Positions 10,792 to 22,212 of a stretch of DNA of 64,000 bases are shown in pieces. The DNA is from Vicia villosa (lineage: Eukaryota; Streptophyta; Magnoliopsida; Fabales; Fabaceae). Each line of letters starts with the position of its first letter. Position 1 is the first letter of the stretch. The position numbers and the translations under genes are program-made. The notes beneath the pieces were generated by a model, which ran no database searches, was not told where the DNA came from, and saw nothing but the letters and a program-made list of their open reading frames with translations. The stretch covers positions 126,113,042 to 126,177,041 of the forward strand of contig NC_081181.1 in NCBI RefSeq assembly GCF_029867415.1, given 5' to 3'.

Positions 10792-11711
10792 TGTGTTTTG
10801 GTGCGATCAAGACCAAGTGTTGAAGACTCTGAAGACGTGGTTCTAAAGACTCTGAAAACTTGAAGTTCTAAAGATCCAAAGCTTATTTTCTTTTCTTCCA
10901 ACTCATGCTGTGAGCCTCTGAAGTTCAAGAAGAATAGAAGATAACATTATGTAGTACGAGGTACAAGGTACATACGAATGTTTCGTTCCACTACCAAGAA
11001 AGGACGGACATTGCATACTATCTTGTCTCCCACTACGTTCAAGCCACCAAACTTCTGGAAGATCCAGAACTTCCCTCCAACAGATATATTATTTTATTGG
11101 CTATATAAAGGGCTTGAAGACTAAATAGAAAGCTTCTAATTCACATTCATATCCATTATGAAAATACTATTCATAGATTTATACTCTTAGTCTGCAGAAG
11201 CACTTATATTGTAAACAAAATCTGATTCAAACTGTTGTTTGATTTTGCCTCAAGAGACCTGTTGGTTAGTAGTCTTGGGAAGTTTAGGACTAGAGAGTCT
11301 TAAAGGTTGTTATTCACAGGCGGTTGCTTGTGCAGGGTTAGTCACTTGCGGGTAGCTTGGTCTGGGTTACTCATTTGCGGGTAGCTTGTGTATTGTAGTT
11401 AGTCACTTGCAGTTGCTTGTGCATTGTTAGTCACCCGTGGTTTTCCGTGCAATTGTAATTAGTTTGATTATAGTGGATTAAGACCTCGATTAAGAGAGGC
11501 GAAATTACCTTGGCGGGTGGACTAGACTAGCTTGGGAATTTCTCAAGTGAACTAGTATAAACATACCATGTTCTTTCCTTCTTGCAATCTATAGTTATGA
11601 TCAAGAGTAAAAAGTTTTTGTTATAAAGAGGGGAGTTGTTTTTTTATTAAGTTTTGTTTGTTAAAAACTCTATTCAACCCCCCCCCCCCCCCCTTTCTAG
11701 TGTTTTTCACG
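10792..11711 (+). mobile_element. Angela-like Ty1/copia LTR (apparently solo or truncated)
   Basis: It begins near tgtgttttggtgcgatcaag and ends with a poly-C run and ctttctagtgtttttcac, a 3' end style known from copia LTRs of the Angela group in legumes and cereals. A TATA box (ggctatataaaggg, ~11098-11111) lies about 310 bp in. Four degenerate copies of a gtcacttgcgg-type phrase occur at 11340-11450. No primer-binding site or internal region follows, so it is a solo LTR or a remnant. Both ends are approximate. Confidence 0.55.
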
Positions 11712-12044
11712 CCTTCAGCTTTGACCAAAAGTCAACTTCCTTAGAGAATTAGGTCAAAACTCTAATTGGTGTACCAGGTGAATTTGAAAGTTGTTGATCT
11801 TGACTTGAAGCACTTTTTAGCTTGAACATGGATGATGGGAATCACTTGAGCATATGAGAAGCTTGAGTCCCTTTGAGAATCGCAAAACCTTAATTTGCCT
11901 GAGCTCCTTGATCAATCACCTATCTTGTGAAACAAGCAAACATATTTTTTGTATATTTGGGTTAACAAATAATGCATAAATGATTTTATGTGAAATTATT
12001 GATGATAATGAAGTGGAATCTTAGGGTCAAAAATTGGGGTATGA
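11712..12044 (-). mobile_element. inverted fragment: 5' end of an Ogre-like LTR
   Basis: Read on the minus strand from 12044 it starts ttttcataccccaatttttgaccc, closely matching the TGTCATACCCCAAAATTTG start of the Ogre-like LTR at 6513, and later has gttgacttttggtcaaa. It breaks off at the Angela-like LTR on one side and abuts a copia RNase H remnant on the other. Confidence 0.6.
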
Positions 12045-12045
12045 A

Positions 12046-12687
12046 AACCTTACCGCATCTAGGCTCGATATTATGTTTAGCGTTTGTATGTGCGCTTGAT
12101 ATCAATCGGCTCCTAAGGAATCACATCTAGAAGCGGTCAAGCGCATACTTAGATATCTTCATGGTACATTGAAGTATGGGCTTTGATATTATAAAGGAAG
12201 AGATTGTATTTTGGTTGGTTATTACGATTCTAACTTTTCCGGTTGTAAATAGGATAGGAAAATCACTAGTGGAACTTGTCACATGTTTTCAAATTCCTTG
12301 GTTAGTTGGCAAAGCAAGAAAAAAGTTTCAGTTGCCTTGTCAATGGTCGAGGCGGAATACGTTGCAGCCAGTAGTTGTTGTACCCAAATCTTATGGTTAA
12401 AACATCAAATATTAGACTTTGACATTAAACTTTCACGTATTCCTATTATGGCGACAACACTAGCGCTATCATTCTAACCAAGAATTTGGTGCTGCATTCT
12501 TGCACTAAACATGTTTAGATACGTCACCACTTCCTACGTGACCATGTTGAAAAAAGGTATGTTGTATTTGAACATGTTGATAGTAAAAAGCAACTTGCGA
12601 CTATTTTCACTAAACCTTTTGCAACCGAACCATTTTTCAACATTCGAAGGGAATTAGGGATACTTGATACCTCAAATGTTGCCTAGA
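12046..12687 (+). pseudogene. decayed copia pol fragment (end of RT and RNase H)
   Basis: Translated piecewise, it shows the copia hallmarks in order. A TASR-D-type RT end (LTASRLDIMFSV) comes first, then the HLEAVKRILRYLHGTLKYG block, the RNase H core (KKVSVALSMVEAEYVAASS) and the C-terminal TIFTKPFATEPF. Stops and frame changes occur near 12090, 12184 and 12247. The 3' end at about 12687 carries the natural stop. Everything upstream is missing: the fragment starts exactly where the inverted Ogre LTR ends, so an insertion or rearrangement removed the 5' part. The ORFs at 12176-12477 are pieces of it. Confidence 0.82.
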
Positions 12688-12900
12688 TGCATGTTTTACA
12701 TGCACTCTATAGATACTTCATCAAGCTTTCTTATGAAATTTTCACAGTATGCGAGTGCATTCTTCCTTCCATTCATCTATGAGGTAATATTGTTCCACTT
12801 TCTCCTTGAAAAGTAAATCCCTTAACAACTAACAAGTTTCTTTTAGTTCCGAATATTTAATGCATGATACAATACCATGAATAGTCACTTCCAACAAAGT
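12688..12900. other. non-coding tail of the copia remnant
   Basis: AT-rich, no ORF and no clear LTR start; probably 3'UTR of the preceding copia remnant up to the SIRE-like LTR. Confidence 0.4.
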
Positions 12901-14388
12901 TGGTTAGTTCCATGGTTTTTGTGATTGACATCATTTTCCTAAAACATGGTTCTTAATTGAGATTAAGCAAGATGTTGAAACATCTTGTCCTACTGTCATA
13001 ACATGATCAGTTTTTATGCGCTTAGACAGATGTTCTGCTAGATGTTATGATATCCTACACCAGAACACCTTGACATTCCAGACTGGTTTTTATTCCTTGA
13101 AATATTTGATTGATAAATATGAGAATTTGGAATATTTAGATACTCATTACAGGCGCAGGAAATCAAGGAATGTTTAGGACAAATACAAATTAGTCTCTTT
13201 TTTTAGAAAAAGAATACTTGAGATTTCTTTTAGAAAACTAAGATTTGATTTGATTTGTTCATATTTTGTGTGAAGATCTTGCAGCTGTTTCAGAAAGGAG
13301 GAATATTGGATTTATTTCAGAAGTCCAAGCTCATACTGCAAGAGTATATAAATAAGAACTTGGGAAACCTAGTTTTTCAAGCATTCACATAAGGAAAATC
13401 GTGGGTGCAATGAGGGTTGTTGTTTTGGGAGTCTTTCAAGTTATTCGTGTGTTCTATTCTTTGTGTCACCATGTATCTTCTGATACATTGAGATGGACGT
13501 GTGTTCTCACTCTTGAAGATTTTAATCAAGAGAGTTAAGTATCGTTCTTGATCAAAGCTTTTAAGCAAGATCAAGTATTGTTCTTAGTTAAGGTTCTTGA
13601 CTAAGTATTGTTTATTTTAAAGTGTAATCTTTCTATTTGGTTCCTCTAGTCACGGGTTGTGTGTCTGTGTTTATCAATGCGGTGATTGGGAGTGGGATGT
13701 CGATTTATCATATCTAGATGTTGATTTCCAGGTAGAAGTTGCACTAGGTAGGGATTAGGAGATGAGTTGTAAACTCGGACTGTTTAAGCATATAGTAGAG
13801 TATTGTTCTTGATTGAAGCTTTTAAGCAAGATCAAGTATTTGTTCTTGGTTAAGGAGTGTCTTAACTAAGTATTTTGTTCCTAATTAAGGGGTGTCTTTA
13901 TTAAGGTATTTTTCTGTTCTTAGTTGAAGTTGTGAAGCAAAACTAAGTTTATTTTACTAGAAGTGTAGTCTTCCCTTGTCACTAGGTTGTGACTTGTTTA
14001 TTTGAAGTGTGATCTTCAGTTAGGTGAAAGGTCGTTCATGCATTAATTAGGACTGGGACTACTAAACATTGCTGCGGTGATTAGAAGTGAGATGGCATTT
14101 TTCATATCTTGGAGAGTCTTAGGCAGAAGTAGCACAAGGTAGTGATTAGGATGGAAGGTTGTAAGCTTGGGACTTGTTTAGGCTTTGAACTAATACTATA
14201 GTGGACTTTGTTCATGGCTTGGTAGCCCCCGGATTAGGTGTTGTTTGCACTGAATCTGGTTAACAATTTTGTGTGTTATTTATGTTTCTGCATAATTATT
14301 TTCTACATAATCACCCAGTTTTAAAAGTTTGTTTAGGATGTCATAACAGATGTCGGAACATCTGTCTCGATATTAGTTCTGTTATTAA
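12901..14388 (+). repeat. 5' LTR of the SIRE-like element
   Basis: Starts tggttagttccatgg; a degenerate iMet-type primer-binding site (aagatatcag) follows near 14388. It aligns with 41249-42345 over the U3 start, the tcattacaggcgcaggaaatcaagg block (13143-13168) and the 3' part. It is longer because the phrase ttaagcaagatcaagtattg and its surroundings (13560-13620) are repeated at 13820-13950. Several dyads of the form GATGTT...AACATC occur. Confidence 0.8.
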
Positions 14389-14461
14389 GATATCAGTATG
14401 AACATGCATTACCTGTACCAGAGAAGTTTCAGATCTCTGTGAAAAAACTGAAGAAGTTTGA

Positions 14462-14920
14462 AAGGTAGGTGAAGCATAGAAGAATGACTTGACTCAACTT
14501 CAGGAAGATAAAGAAAAAATCCTAACCATAAATCTTGAGCTTCAAGATAAGGTAAATTTTTTATCTTCCAAACATGAAAACATAATTAGTAAATCTGGAA
14601 TGTCAGAAGAAGTCTTTCAAATTGGTGAAAGAAGTAGACAACTCATTAGTATAAGTTTTAACTATAAGTCCTTGAATAATAAATGGAGAACCTATCTGAC
14701 GAACAATACCTCTGATAAAAAGAAGGATGAATCAGCAATGTCAAACCAAATGTTCCAACATCCTGCCCACCAACAAAAAGGTCAAACAAGAATTAAGACC
14801 AGATTGTGGATGTGTCATTTCCGTGGAAAATATGGTCACATCAAACCCTTCTGTTTTCAGATTTTATGGTTATCCAAAACACACCCCGCATCACAGAGAT
14901 AGTCATAATAGAAATTGACA
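14462..14920 (+). pseudogene. gag: SIRE-like gag fragment
   Basis: The frame opened at 14489 reads LQEDKEKILTINLELQDKV, a coiled-coil-like segment typical of the middle of Sirevirus Gag. A decayed zinc knuckle follows: in the shifted frame CGCVISVENMVTSNPSVF, in the other CHFRGKYGHIKPFC, where the second Cys has become Arg. The Gag N-terminal half is absent because the LTR and primer site lie only ~75 bp upstream. A frame change near 14860 separates the knuckle from YGYPKHTP. Non-functional. Confidence 0.75.
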
Positions 14921-15350
14921 AAGATGGAAAGAAAATAATTCTATCATAAGTCTTATGATCGATGTCTCTTCCAGAAAACCTTCTGAGATTGTTGGCTGCC
15001 TACTCATATGTTCAAAAATTAAAAATAAAGGAATCAAAATGGATAGACAGAATATTGAAGTTCAAAATCAGGAGTTATGTAGAAATTAAACTACAGGGGA
15101 AAATAGGTACGATGTCAAAATGAATGCCTTGACATCATTCTATAAACACCAGGTTTCCAAGGAGAAACAGTCAAAACTCCCAAACTGCCCTTTAAAAACA
15201 AATTGTTGTGAGGAAACATGTTTTAACCAATCAAAGAGGCACAGTATTTTAGGAAAATCATTGCGTCCTTTACATAACCCCCCTCAATATAACTTCATAT
15301 AATTATTTTCCCCTAACTCTGGAAAAAGAGAAAACATCACATCATGGATT
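14921..15350. other. decayed SIRE-like internal sequence, pol deleted
   Basis: Short ORFs only. Phrases such as tgttccaacatcc-type dyads and gag-like wording continue, but no protease, integrase, RT or RNase H motif is readable. This marks the deletion that joined gag to the env-like region. Confidence 0.5.
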
Positions 15351-15706
15351 TTGTGCTCTCATTCCCCTCAATCAACAGCCAAGATGTCAAGCGACTCCAT
15401 CTCCAACATTGACTCCTTTGAGGCAATTTTGAATATTGTTCCTCTCAAATCTATTCCTCCTGTTGTTCCAAATAAGATACGAACCAAAACTTTTGCAGTC
15501 AGAATGGGTAAAACCTCTAGGGTAAGAAAATTTCCTTCATCCCTGTCCACACCTAAGGAAACCGCTGAAAAAGAATCTCACAATAATGATAGCATAGGTC
15601 CTAATAATATTTTTATCCATTCATAGAATAGTCTCAGATGTCCTAGGAGCTAATTCTGATGATGTGTCGGATGTTTCAACATCCTTAACACAACTTGGTA
15701 AATCCA
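15351..15706 (+). pseudogene. SIRE env-like ORF, N-terminal part, cut by the gypsy insertion
   Basis: A Ser/Pro-rich ORF runs from 15351 to 15626. After a frame break at about 15626 the reading resumes as SDVLGANSDDVSDVST and reaches 15706. After removal of the nested element and one target copy, the frame continues unbroken at 39270 (KEPNINGVSEIS). Sireviruses carry such an extra ORF after pol, historically called env-like; no membrane segment is visible in this part, and its function is unknown. The split codon uses 15706-15707 plus 39269. Confidence 0.72.
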
Positions 15707-15707
15707 T

Positions 15708-16122
15708 TGTTCTGGACCGGCCCAATACAATCAATTGGGCCATTCCCGCCTTCGGCCCAACACACTTCAGATCACGCGTGGCAGTCTCCATCCGAGCAGA
15801 CCGGGCAAACTAGGCCAAGCAACCGACCATGAGGACCCCTCGTTCCCGGTAAACAATCAGTCCACGCGTCTCCTAAATATCCGCCCTAGAAAGAGGAGTC
15901 TAATTTGTTCCAAGAACTTCCTATAAATAGCCCTCTATGTACAGAGGGCAAGGTAATCTTTCTCTTACTACTAAAACCCCATTACTTTGTTGTACCTTGT
16001 GGAATACATACTTACTTTGGCATCGGAGTGCCCTGCAGGTACAACACCTTTTTCTCCATATTCGTCATCCCGAACTTCAAGCCTTCATTGTTGTTGGCCA
16101 TGTGATCTGCTCGGTAAGATCA
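15708..16122 (+). repeat. 5' LTR of the Tat-lineage element
   Basis: 415 bp with TATA box ctataaatag at 15921-15930, so transcription should start near 15955. Contains the short palindrome ccaatacaatcaattggg near its start. Confidence 0.93.
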
Positions 16123-16141
16123 GTGGCGCCGTCTGTGGGAA
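16123..16141 (+). promoter_or_regulatory. primer-binding site of the Tat-lineage element
   Basis: TGGCGCCGTCTGTGGGAA begins two bases after the LTR end, the usual form of the tRNA primer site in many plant gypsy elements. Confidence 0.85.
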
Positions 16142-16236
16142 ATCTAGCTCCCCCGTTCCTCTTTCTTGCACCTTCTTGATCCATTCTTGCATCCTGCAAG
16201 AACCCATGAACCAAAGCTTTAACCAAATCATTACTC

Positions 16237-18100
16237 ATGGCCGGCAATAACGAAGATCCCTCGTCATTAGACGCTGCAATTCTTAAGAAAAACGACATCT
16301 CCGTCGTTCCTCCTTCCAGAAACACCGTTCCTCGAGACGGTGTCACAGCATCCCCTTCTCCTAAAGATCTCCAAGATGATCAATCTCATCGCTTCGAAGA
16401 TACAAGCAGGAAGGACACCCACGAAGAAAATCTGGGCAACCCTTTCCTCCCAAAAGGGCAGACTCCTCCGGACCAGACCATAAATGCAGTTCTAGCTGCT
16501 CTTGCCCAGACCAATGCGCTCTTGCAACAGCAAAGTAACCGAATCGGGGCCCTCGAACAGAAGCGCCGTTCAAGAACTCCCCCCGATCACAAAACTCATT
16601 CTCGAAGCGAAATATTGACCAAGAAACGTCCACGTTCCCCTTCTCCCAAGAAGAATGGGGATCCCTCTTCCAAGAAAGGATTGAGCGATCAGCATTCCCG
16701 CCACCATTCACAGTCCCCTCGGCCAAGAAGGAAATCTAGATCACCCCCGGGCAAACACGATGACAACCGGAGGCGACGCACGCGTAGCCAGAGCCGATCT
16801 TTTTCTCCCTCCGCCAGCGACGACGAAGAAGAGCGCCATGGTCCTCTATCCCAGGCAATTTTAGAGGCTCCCCTGCCAACCGGTCTCGAAAAACCTCCTC
16901 CGTTAGGGACCTACGACGGGACCACAGATCCAGACGAGCACATTGAGAACATCGACGCCCTTCTCGACTACAGAGGAGTGCCCGACGCCATTAAATTCCG
17001 TTTGTTCCCGACCACCCTGCAAAAAGGAGCCATGACTTGGTATAAAAGTTTGCCAGACGAGTCCATCACATCATGGAGGGTGCTCGGAAAACTTTTTTCC
17101 AGACATTTCACGGCCTCCCGAAGACACCCAAAGTCAAAAGCCTCCTTGGAAGCCATTATCCAAGGAAAGGACGAGTCTCTACGGGCGTACATAGAAAGAT
17201 TCAATAAAGAAGCCGTACAGGTATCCACCACTGCCCATATGAAGAAGTTCTTGCTCGAGCGCGACCTCCGACCACGCTCGGACTTCGCTAAAGCCGTCAG
17301 AATTGAAACTCCAGCCACTCTTGACGAATTCTTCCTCAAAGCCCAAGCCTACATTCAATATGAGGAGAAAGAAGCCGCCCACGCCGTCCGCAATTCCAGG
17401 CACGAATAGAGCAGTAAAAATGCGCGCCAAGATGAGTCTTGCCGGGGAACTGACAAAAAGAAAGATGATAAAACTCGGGACCCTAAGGACTACAAAGCCC
17501 CTGCGGGGAAATTCTGAGAGTACAGCCCGTTGAACGCCTCAAGGGAGCGCATCTTGAACGAATGCGCAAACGCCGAGTTTCAGACGGGCAAGGTCCGATT
17601 CCCTAAGAGCATGCTCGCCCGGCCAAACGTTGATAAATCGAAATTCTGCAGATTCCACAAAGGCCACGGGCACAACACCGAGGATTGCATCCATCTTAAG
17701 GATGCCATAGAGATATTAGTCAGGGAGGGACATCTGAAACAGTATGCGAAGAAGCAGGAGGCTGCTAGAGAAGCTAAACCAGTCACCGAGGAAAAGCCGG
17801 CGGAAGATACGCCCGCCATGCAAGTGGCCATGAGCGTTACCAGGCCGGAAGATTTTTACCTCCCTGACTGGGCCAACGCAGCAACCACCTATTCGTCCCA
17901 TAGCACATGGGAGAGGTTCCCGTCCGCAATGGTTATATCAGGCGGGGGTTTCAGCAAACTGACTGTCGGATCCGTAAAATGCAAGTTCGACGAGCTAATC
18001 TCGGCCAGCGCGAACGTAGAATCGACTTTCGACCACGCCAAAGGCAGTCCCTCCTCAATATCTTTCTATAAAGAAGAGTTTCCCGGAGGAGCACCTAACG
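16237..18100 (+). pseudogene. gag: Tat-lineage gag with SR-like basic domain, two stops
   Basis: Starts at ATG 16237 (MAGNNEDPSS). Residues ~105-200 are very rich in Arg/Ser dipeptides (RSRTPP, SRHHSQSPRPRR, RTRSQSRSFSPS) followed by an acidic patch, resembling SR proteins. The retrotransposon Gag core lies at ~220-330 (TMTWYKSLP-like, EAIIQGKDESLRAYIERFN). A TAG at 17407-17409 and a TGA at 17515-17517 interrupt the frame, which then stays in register. The zinc knuckle CRFHKGHGHNTEDC follows at about 17647-17690. All parts are in one frame, so gag and pol were a single ORF. Confidence 0.88.
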
Positions 18101-21006
18101 CGACCATCCCTCTCCTCATCCGAGCCCGGATGGCTAATTTTGACGTGCGACGCATATTGGTCGACTAGGGAAGTTCAGTGGACATCATGTACTCCCAATT
18201 TTTCAAAACATTGTCGCTGAACGATAGTCACCTTACACCATATGTAGGATCGGACTTACAAGGATTTAATGGCATAGTAACCAAGCCGTGGGGATTCGTG
18301 GAACTCATAGTTTCGATCGGGTCGGCAGAGACCACCAAAGCAGTGAAATTCCAATTTCTGGTCATCGACTGCCCATCAATATGCCAGTGCATCCTCGGAC
18401 GCCCCACTCTGGCCGAACTAATCGCGGTTCCCTCAACCGTACACCTCAAGCTCAAATAGTATACGACCAAAGGACAAATAGCGACACTCAACAGCGACAT
18501 CGAAGCATCCAGGAGGTGTTTTGAAACCTCCGCCAAGGGCTTGAGCGCGATAAAGACACCGGCCCAAGAGAAGACAGCGACCAGCGCTACTTCAGAAACC
18601 AATAAATCTATGCCCCGCATCGACACTGTCGACCTCGACAGTCGTTTTCTGGGAGAACTCGAGCAAAGCATCAACTCAGGCGCATCAGAAGGGATCCTCC
18701 GACCAATTCCGGACGGAGACTTTGAGCTCGTAGCCCTCGGAAAAGATCCGACCAGGGGAGTCAAGATCCGATCAGACCTACCAGACCTGGCCAAAAGGCA
18801 ACTCAAAGCTTGCCTCCGTGAGAACGCCGGCCTATTCGCCTGGAGCGCTGCAGAAATGCCCGAACTTGACCCAGAAGTGGCTTGCCATCACTTGACCATC
18901 GACCCGACCTGCAAGGACGTCGCTCAGAGGAGAAGAAAACAGTCACCGGAAAAAACGGTTGCGGCCGAACTAGCTGTAAAAGACCTCCTAGAGGCCAAGT
19001 TTATATCCGAGGCCAAGTACACTACTTGGCTCTCCAATGTTATACTTGTTAAAAAATCAAATGGAAAATGGCGCATATGCACTGACTACACCGATCTTAA
19101 TAGGGCTTGCCTAAAAGATGCTTATCCTCTCCCTAACATAGATAAACTAGTCGATAATTCCGCTGGTTTTAAATTACTTTCATTTATGGACTCATATTCC
19201 GGGTATAATCAAATACCCATGGCTAAAACTGATAAGAAATATACGGCCTTCATGACCGAATCAGGCAATTATTACTACAATGTAATGCCCTTCGGTCTGA
19301 AGAACGCTGGTGCGACGTACCAGTGTATGATGAACAAAGTCTTTCAAGCAGAGATAGGTGATATGCTCGAAGTCTACATGGACGATATGATCGTCAAATC
19401 CCAACGGGAAACCGATCACGCCGCTCACCTTAAAAAGGTTTTCGAGCAAGCCCGAAAGTGTAAAATGAGATTCAATCCGGAAAAATGCACATTCGGCGTC
19501 CGCGCAGGAAAATTCCTCGGCTTCTACTTAACAGAAAGAGGAATCGAAGCCAACCCGGATAAGTGCAGGGCCTTCTCAGACTTGCCCACTCCAAATTCGA
19601 AAAAGTCAATCCAAACTTTGAACGGCATGCTCACGTCACTATCCAGATTCGTGGCCAAATCCGCGCAGCATGCCCTGCCACTATTCAAACTCCTCCGCAT
19701 AGAGACCACATTCGAATGGACGGAAGAGTGCGAATGCGCTCTCTCCCATCTCAAGCAGGCATTATCCAGCCCACCAGTTTTATCTAGACCGGAAGCTGGA
19801 GAAATCTTATACCTCTATCTCGCCGTAGCCACCGAGGCCGTTAGCGCGACCTTTATACGAGAAACCTCGAAAGGCCAGAAACCCATTTACTTCACAAGCA
19901 AAGCACTCCAGGGCCCCGAGATTAGATATCAACAGATCGAAAAGGTGGGACTCGCGTTAATAACCGCAGCCCGAAAACTCAGACACTATTTCCTAGCACA
20001 TACCATAGTCGTGCGAACTGAGCAACCCGTAAAACAATTGCTTGTACGCCCTGACATGGCCGGGAGAATGCTCCGGTGGTCGTTGGAACTTGCGGAGTTC
20101 GACATCAAATACGAGGGAAGAAAAGCCCTTAAAGCACAGGTCTTGGCAGATTTCGTAGCTGAAATGGTCTTCCCCGAAACAACAAACAACAACGCCCGAA
20201 GATGGACCTTATACGTGGACGGTGCTTCAAGCTCGACCGACAGCGGAGCAGGGATCATTTTGAAAATGGAGAAGGAACCCTCATAGAGGTATCCCTTTCA
20301 CTATCATTCCCAACATCCAACAATCAAGCAGAGTATGAGGCCCTGTTAGCCGGGCTGCGCCTCGCAAACGACTTAGAAGCCGAAGACATTGAGGTATTCA
20401 CCGACTCTCAATTGGTCGCATCACACATCTCGGGCGAATATCAGGTCAAGAGTGAAACCCTCGCTGAATACCTAGCCCTCGTAAAAGAAAGACTGGCCTG
20501 ATTCAGGAGCGCCAAAGTAAAACACATCCCAAGGGAACATAACGCTCGGGCAGACGTCCTATCAAAACTAGCGAGCACAAGAAAGAAGGGAGGTAACAAA
20601 TCCGTAATCCAAGAGATATTGCCAAAACCCAGCACCGAGACCTCATCTTCCCTCTCACTCGTAAACGCAATTGGAGACGCGTCCTGCTGGATGACCCCCG
20701 TATACAATTATTTAACAAGTGACCTCTTGCCCGCCGATCCGAAAGTGGCCTCCACCATCCGAAGACGAGCTTGCTCGTACGTCTTAGTCGAAAATCGCCT
20801 CTACCGGCGAGGATTTTCCATACCTCTCCTCAAATGTATAGACGAGGGCACAGTCCCCCACATACTCCGAGAGATACACGAAGGAATCAATTCCCAACAT
20901 CTAGGAGGAAGATCACTCGCTCGGAAGGCTCTCTGAGCAGGCTACTATTGGCCGACGATGCAAGACGACTCCAAAGAATACGTTAAGAGATGCGACAAAT
21001 GCCAGC
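18101..21006 (+). pseudogene. pol: Tat-lineage pol part 1: protease, RT, RNase H, second RNase H, integrase zinc finger
   Basis: The protease active site reads ILVD then TAG (18166-18168) then GSSVDIMY, so the stop replaces the residue between D and G. Another stop lies at 18457-18459. From 18541 the RT is open for 581 codons: KWRICTDYTDLN, MDSYSGYNQI and YMDD (residues 279-282 of that ORF). A connection RNase H follows (PIYFTSKAL), then a second RNase H starting WTLYVDGASS. A frameshift at ~20262-20285 leads into NNQAEYEALLAGL and FTDSQLVASH. Stops at 20499-20501 and 20934-20936 follow. The HHCC finger (CDKCQ) is cut by the nested element at 21006. Most stops look like C-to-T changes. Confidence 0.9.
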
Positions 21007-22193
21007 TGTTGCACCCCAAAATTTGCCCATTTAATTTTATCTTTAACTGGCTTATGTTTCTCGTTTCATCTACATTTACATCCATTAGGTTACTTAACTC
21101 ATGCATTCATTAATCAATAATTTGGCATTGGGATCAAGGATCTTAAAAGCTAAGGTTATTATATTACTTTGAAGCTCTCACTCTCATTAAGAAACTCCTC
21201 AATCAAGGTGCCTTATTCAGTGTTACTTGTGATTCGAGTTAAAAGTATTTACTTATTGACTATGGATAGAGATGTGTTTATATGCTTGCATACACCGGTT
21301 GACCTTAGAGGTTGAGAGCGACGTAGGGACCTTCTCATCTTTGGGATTCATTTGGTTTATTAATTAAAGATTGGTGTACTCCGGACTTGGGCTTTCATAA
21401 AAAGTTGGACATACTTGAAGAAATGCAAGTCCACCTCAATTCAATGATTGTTTAGAATTTCCAAAACCGAATAGGATTATCCATAATTCATATAGTTTGT
21501 TCATCAATTCAACAAATTCTACTTCAAAGTCCAAGAAAACATGTCATTCAAAAGAGGAGCATTTCACTTTAATTTTAAGTTATAAACAAAGTGTACATAT
21601 TCAGTTCCACAAATCCAAATTCATTACAAAATCCATCACATTATACCCTAAAGGCTCATTACACAGCAAAAGATACAAAAATGACAGCCTATTGTTTCCA
21701 TATCTCCACAACGCTTCAGGTGAAAATCTCCAGGCCGAAGTTATCTTCGTGTCCATGCTAAACTTGGTTTTTTCTTCATAAACCCATCAGCCTCCAAGAG
21801 TACCATTGCTTGACCTCCAAATCCTGCAGCCAAAACAAAATTCAGAATTTAAATAAGAGAAACGCGTCGGTTTGGCAACAGATAAACCAGTTCAGCCTCA
21901 CGATTCTAACTACCAGTTCCAAGCTCTCTTTTAACAAACCAGTGTACATCCAAAAGCCACTCTAACCTAACTATCAATAACCAATTCAACTAACCTATAA
22001 GTTCCAACAAGACTAACGGCCAAACAGATTTTCTAATTGAATCCAAACAGAATTAACGGAACTTGTAACCACCCTCTAACTGACATAACCACTTGGTAAC
22101 CCTTAACAGCTCCGTAACTAACTCTAACCGAATCTCTAACAACCTGTAACTAACGGATTAACCGATTGCATAACAGAAAATCAGAGAACAGAA

Positions 22194-22212
22194 CTAACCC
22201 TATATAACAGAG
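22194..22212 (+). promoter_or_regulatory. TATA box of the gag-only element
   Basis: ccctatataacagagc at about 1.19 kb into the LTR, followed by a pyrimidine-rich leader with several tctc/cttc stretches. It implies a U3 of ~1.2 kb and a transcript leader of ~2.5 kb before the primer site. The same box is in the 3' LTR at +9,249. Confidence 0.65.

Noticed and set aside
11992..12046. Taking 6513-12045 as one 5.5-kb Ogre LTR ending in an inverted repeat of its start
   Set aside because: The LTR 3'-end landmarks occur at ~10320-10384, an unrelated LTR lies in between, and the 12044 end reads as an inverted LTR start.
21497..21781. 94-aa ORF repeated identically at 30746-31030
   Set aside because: Duplicate because it lies in both LTRs; no domain, and upstream of the predicted TATA box.
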